Positions 46,533 to 48,815 of a DNA stretch of 48,815 nt are shown piece after piece; position 1 is the first letter of the stretch; each line of letters starts with the position of its first letter. The DNA is from Ettlia oleoabundans (taxonomy: Eukaryota; Chlorophyta; Chlorophyceae; Chlamydomonadales), in assembly GCA_019693395.1 (NCBI GenBank), contig JAAMXP010001184.1, positions 1 through 48,815 of the forward strand, read 5' to 3'. The position numbers were made by a program, and so were the translations under genes. The notes under the pieces were generated by a model. It was not told where the DNA came from and ran no database searches. It saw nothing but the letters and a program-made list of their open reading frames with translations.

Positions 46533-47556
46533 CAACCAGCTACTCATGAGCTACCAGAACCACTCTCCAAGTCAGCTTTCGTGAGCCTCTGGCCATCCAC
46601 ATGTATAGCCCCTCTTGCTCCTTGCTGTTCCTACTTTGCACTTAACTTGAGCTGCATATCTTTTCTTTTACTTTTTTATCCATGCTACTCTTCGCTTACC
46701 AACGTGTCCGTCCACATACAACCTGTTTAAACTCTTGTGTTTTTCATGAATACATTCGATTACATGCAAACCTGCTGGAGGTGGTCTGACGTTCGCCGGC
46801 TATGTTACTGCCTGGTGATTGGCGCTAACGTTACACTGTATATATCATGGCGAGGTCAAATGGTTGATATGAAGTAGCTGGGCTACACGGAAGCAGGGGG
46901 AAAGGAGAGCACGTGCTGGAGAAAGTAGAGGCACAAGGCTGAGGCAAGCAGTGCAAAGCAAGCGCCACAGCCAAAGGCAGGCAAGGTGCTTGGTGGGACA
47001 TGAGCGGTGCAGGCAGCCCTATCATAGAGAGTTGGTGATGAATGGGCTGAATGGGGGCATGCAAGCTGAGATTGAGGCAGGGCTGGGGGCCAGCTGCTTC
47101 GCAGCTATCCAACCAACGGTGACTGAACAAAATGGTGCTGCAAACACCAGGCACAGGTAACCTGTGTTAAAAGTTGGATGCCTGGTCAGCAAAGCAGCGG
47201 GCAACCGTGGTGGTTTCCAGGCCACCAAACTCTTTTGAACAACGGCCCTGCAGTGTGTGCATATGCGAAACCAGTTGATTTTACCAGTGGCTATTGGACC
47301 CTGCCTGTTGCTGCTTGGCTGCATGCAATCAACGATGCTCAAGCAACAAGCCAATCGAGACATGGGATGGTGGCAAGCAAAGAAAGGCTGCACACTGGGA
47401 AGGGGGTGGGACAGGCTATCAACATGGAAGGTGGGAGTATCCCGGGATAGACCACCCGCTTGCTACGGCTTGCTGCCCTAGAATATCGTGGAAACAACAC
47501 AGGGATGCAGCAAGATTTCAGAGCAGAAGAGAGTGGGGGGCCGGGGGAAGGTGTCT
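46533..47556. other. Intergenic region
   Basis: About 1 kb with pyrimidine-rich, UTR-like sequence around 46600-46750 and only short unrecognised ORFs. It contains the 3' flanks of the plus-strand candidate and of the RING gene. Confidence 0.45.
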
Positions 47557-48799
47557 TCACTCCGCCTCGCTCTCAGTCTCGCTTCCCTCTGTGCTGTCTC
47601 GCTGCACCAGGTGGCTGTGGGGGCCTGCACGTGGAGTGGAGGCTGCTGAGTCAAAGGCAAAGGTGCCACCGCCGCCTCTGCCAGCAGTCCATCCCGCGCG
47701 ATGCTGCTCCTGCTGCTGTTCTTGCTGCTGCTGGTGTGTTGTTTGTGGCTCATGCCCAAGTGCTTGTGAAGCCTGCTGCACCAACGAGCGCTGTGGGCTG
47801 GGCCCTGCCGCTGCCGCAAAGGCGGCTGCCACCACCACACCAGAACCAGCTGGCTCCCCCGCTTCAGCGGCGTCTGCTGGGACAATCTCGGGTGGCGGGG
47901 GACCGAAGCTGCGGGTGGTGGAAGCCGCGGTGGCAGTGGGCCTGCGTGCACTCAAGCCAAAGGGCAGAGAGGAAATGGAATGCAATTCGTGAACAGGAGC
48001 AGCGCGACAATGGCTCATGTTCAGTGACAGTGCATCTATCCACCCGCCCCAGCGCAACAGTTGCCATCCCTGGTGACTGCCGCCCAGAAGCAAAGAGACT
48101 GCACCTGGGTGGGAAAAAAGCTGGGAAGTTGGCGAGGGTTGCTGCCGACTCTGGGTCCACATGCTGCTGCCGCTGCCGCTGCATGCCCAGGCCGGCCCCT
48201 GTGGGCAGCGGCGAACTTGCCCTGCTTCCCCTAGCACCACCCAGCAGCTGCTGCCGCTGCTCCGCAACCTCGCTGTTGCTCCCGGTGCTGGCCGCCATGC
48301 CACCCCCCTCGCCAACACTGCCACCGCTGGCAGCTGGCACTCCCAGCAGCTGCCGCCGCAGCGCAGCCCAGCTGTCGCCCAGGCGGCCCAGCAGGAACAG
48401 CGAGCGGCGGCGGCGGCGCCTGGAGCGACGCGGCAGCCTGCCGGCCTCCAAATCCACATTTTCTGCTGCAACAGAGGGGCCCGCTGCCTCCTCGCTTTCA
48501 TCCGCTCCCAGCAGCCCACCATTCACAGCGTGCGCGTCGGCTTTGCATACCGGGCAGACAGGGCGCCTGCTGCTCAGCCACTGGTCTATGCAGCCAGAGT
48601 GGTAGCGGTGCTGGCAGGGAAGCACACGCAGCTTGTCGCCTGTGGTGTAGCTCTCCAGGCAAATGGCGCACACGCGGCGAGTGCCGCCACCGCGGCACCC
48701 GCTGTCACTGCCGCTGTCGCTGCCGCCCGCTGCGGCAGGGGTAGTGGGATAAGGAGCGCTAGGGTGACGTGTGGGGGTGGTGGTGGAGGGGTGTTGATG
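47557..48799 (-). CDS. RING-H2 finger protein, probable E3 ubiquitin ligase, 5'-truncated
   Basis: Exons 48105-48799 (open at the contig end) and 47557-47941, joined in phase 2 (FPP-R-PTATAAST). The RING-H2 finger reads CAICLESYTTGDKLRVLPC, then HRYHSGCIDQWLSSRRP and CPVC, with the Cys3-His2-Cys3 ligand pattern and the Trp typical of E2-binding RING-H2 domains. After it come an acidic patch, a basic run of Arg residues (RRSRRRRRR), and a long Ser/Gly/Gln/Ala-rich tail ending ETESEAE. Plant and algal proteins of this type often have an N-terminal signal or membrane span before the RING (for example PA-TM-RING); here that part is beyond the contig. The apparent N-terminus MYKRQ is adapter, not protein. 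Confidence 0.85.
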
Positions 48800-48815
48800 C
48801 TGTCTCTTATACACA
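48800..48815. other. Nextera/Tn5 mosaic-end adapter remnant
   Basis: The last 16 bases are CTGTCTCTTATACACA, identical to the start of the Nextera transposase adapter. Read on the minus strand they give the well-known artefactual peptide start MYKRQ. This is library sequence, not genome. Confidence 0.96.

Noticed and set aside
47460..48605. Plus-strand ORF of 381 codons opposite the RING gene
   Set aside because: Low-complexity mirror of the RING gene; the minus strand has a clear RING-H2 finger and a clean splice.

Overview
The window looks like nuclear DNA of a green alga (Chlorophyta, most likely Trebouxiophyceae; the class is inferred). The evidence is dense genes with many short spliced exons, fairly high GC, frequent CAG/CTG-rich coding repeats, TGTAA-type polyadenylation signals, and plant-like proteins: plant-type Ski2, a plant-type glutamate-receptor channel, peptidyl-serine galactosyltransferase, a chloroplast PRXL2-like protein and a PHT4-like transporter. 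The contig ends in 16 bases of the Nextera/Tn5 mosaic end and has two N gaps, so it is a draft short-read assembly. I built exon models by hand from splice sites, reading phase and family similarity. Phases close exactly in nearly every model.

Layout. 1-3157 (-): 5' half of the SKI2 RNA helicase gene. 3563-6028 (-): lipoate-protein-ligase-like gene. 6870-7824 (+): small acidic membrane protein, unrecognised. 7944-11617 (+): SNM1-type nuclease. 12020-13500 (-): Mediator subunit MED7. 14052-17333 (-): ionotropic glutamate-receptor-like channel. 17911-23165 (+): peptidyl-serine alpha-galactosyltransferase-like enzyme with an ShKT module. 23595-24168: gap. 24279-27829 (-): PHT4-like anion transporter. 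28272-29311 (+): PAM16/TIM16. 30199-32158 (-): PRXL2-like plastid protein. 32645-33037 (+): LYRM2-like protein. 33641-38479 (-): NEK-like kinase. 38.9-40.0 kb (+): coding-like segments, unassigned. 39907-43578 (-): mitochondrial trans-2-enoyl-CoA/ACP reductase (MECR). 44120-45407 (-): two tandem related ORFs of unknown function. 45863-46532 (+): weak gene candidate. 47557-48799 (-): RING-H2 protein cut by the contig end.

The genes are mostly housekeeping and do not form an operon. A loose theme is mitochondrial acyl and lipoate metabolism: MECR (last step of mitochondrial fatty-acid synthesis), a lipoate-ligase-like protein and an LYR protein, with PAM16 as a further mitochondrial gene. Several neighbours are divergent and share short intergenic regions. 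The strongest unusual signals are a high share of GC-AG introns (9 of about 95 in my models), a glutamate-receptor-like channel without the usual amino-terminal domain, an unrecognised tandem paralogous pair, a first coding exon consisting only of ATG, and a sequencing-adapter remnant that creates a false protein N-terminus.
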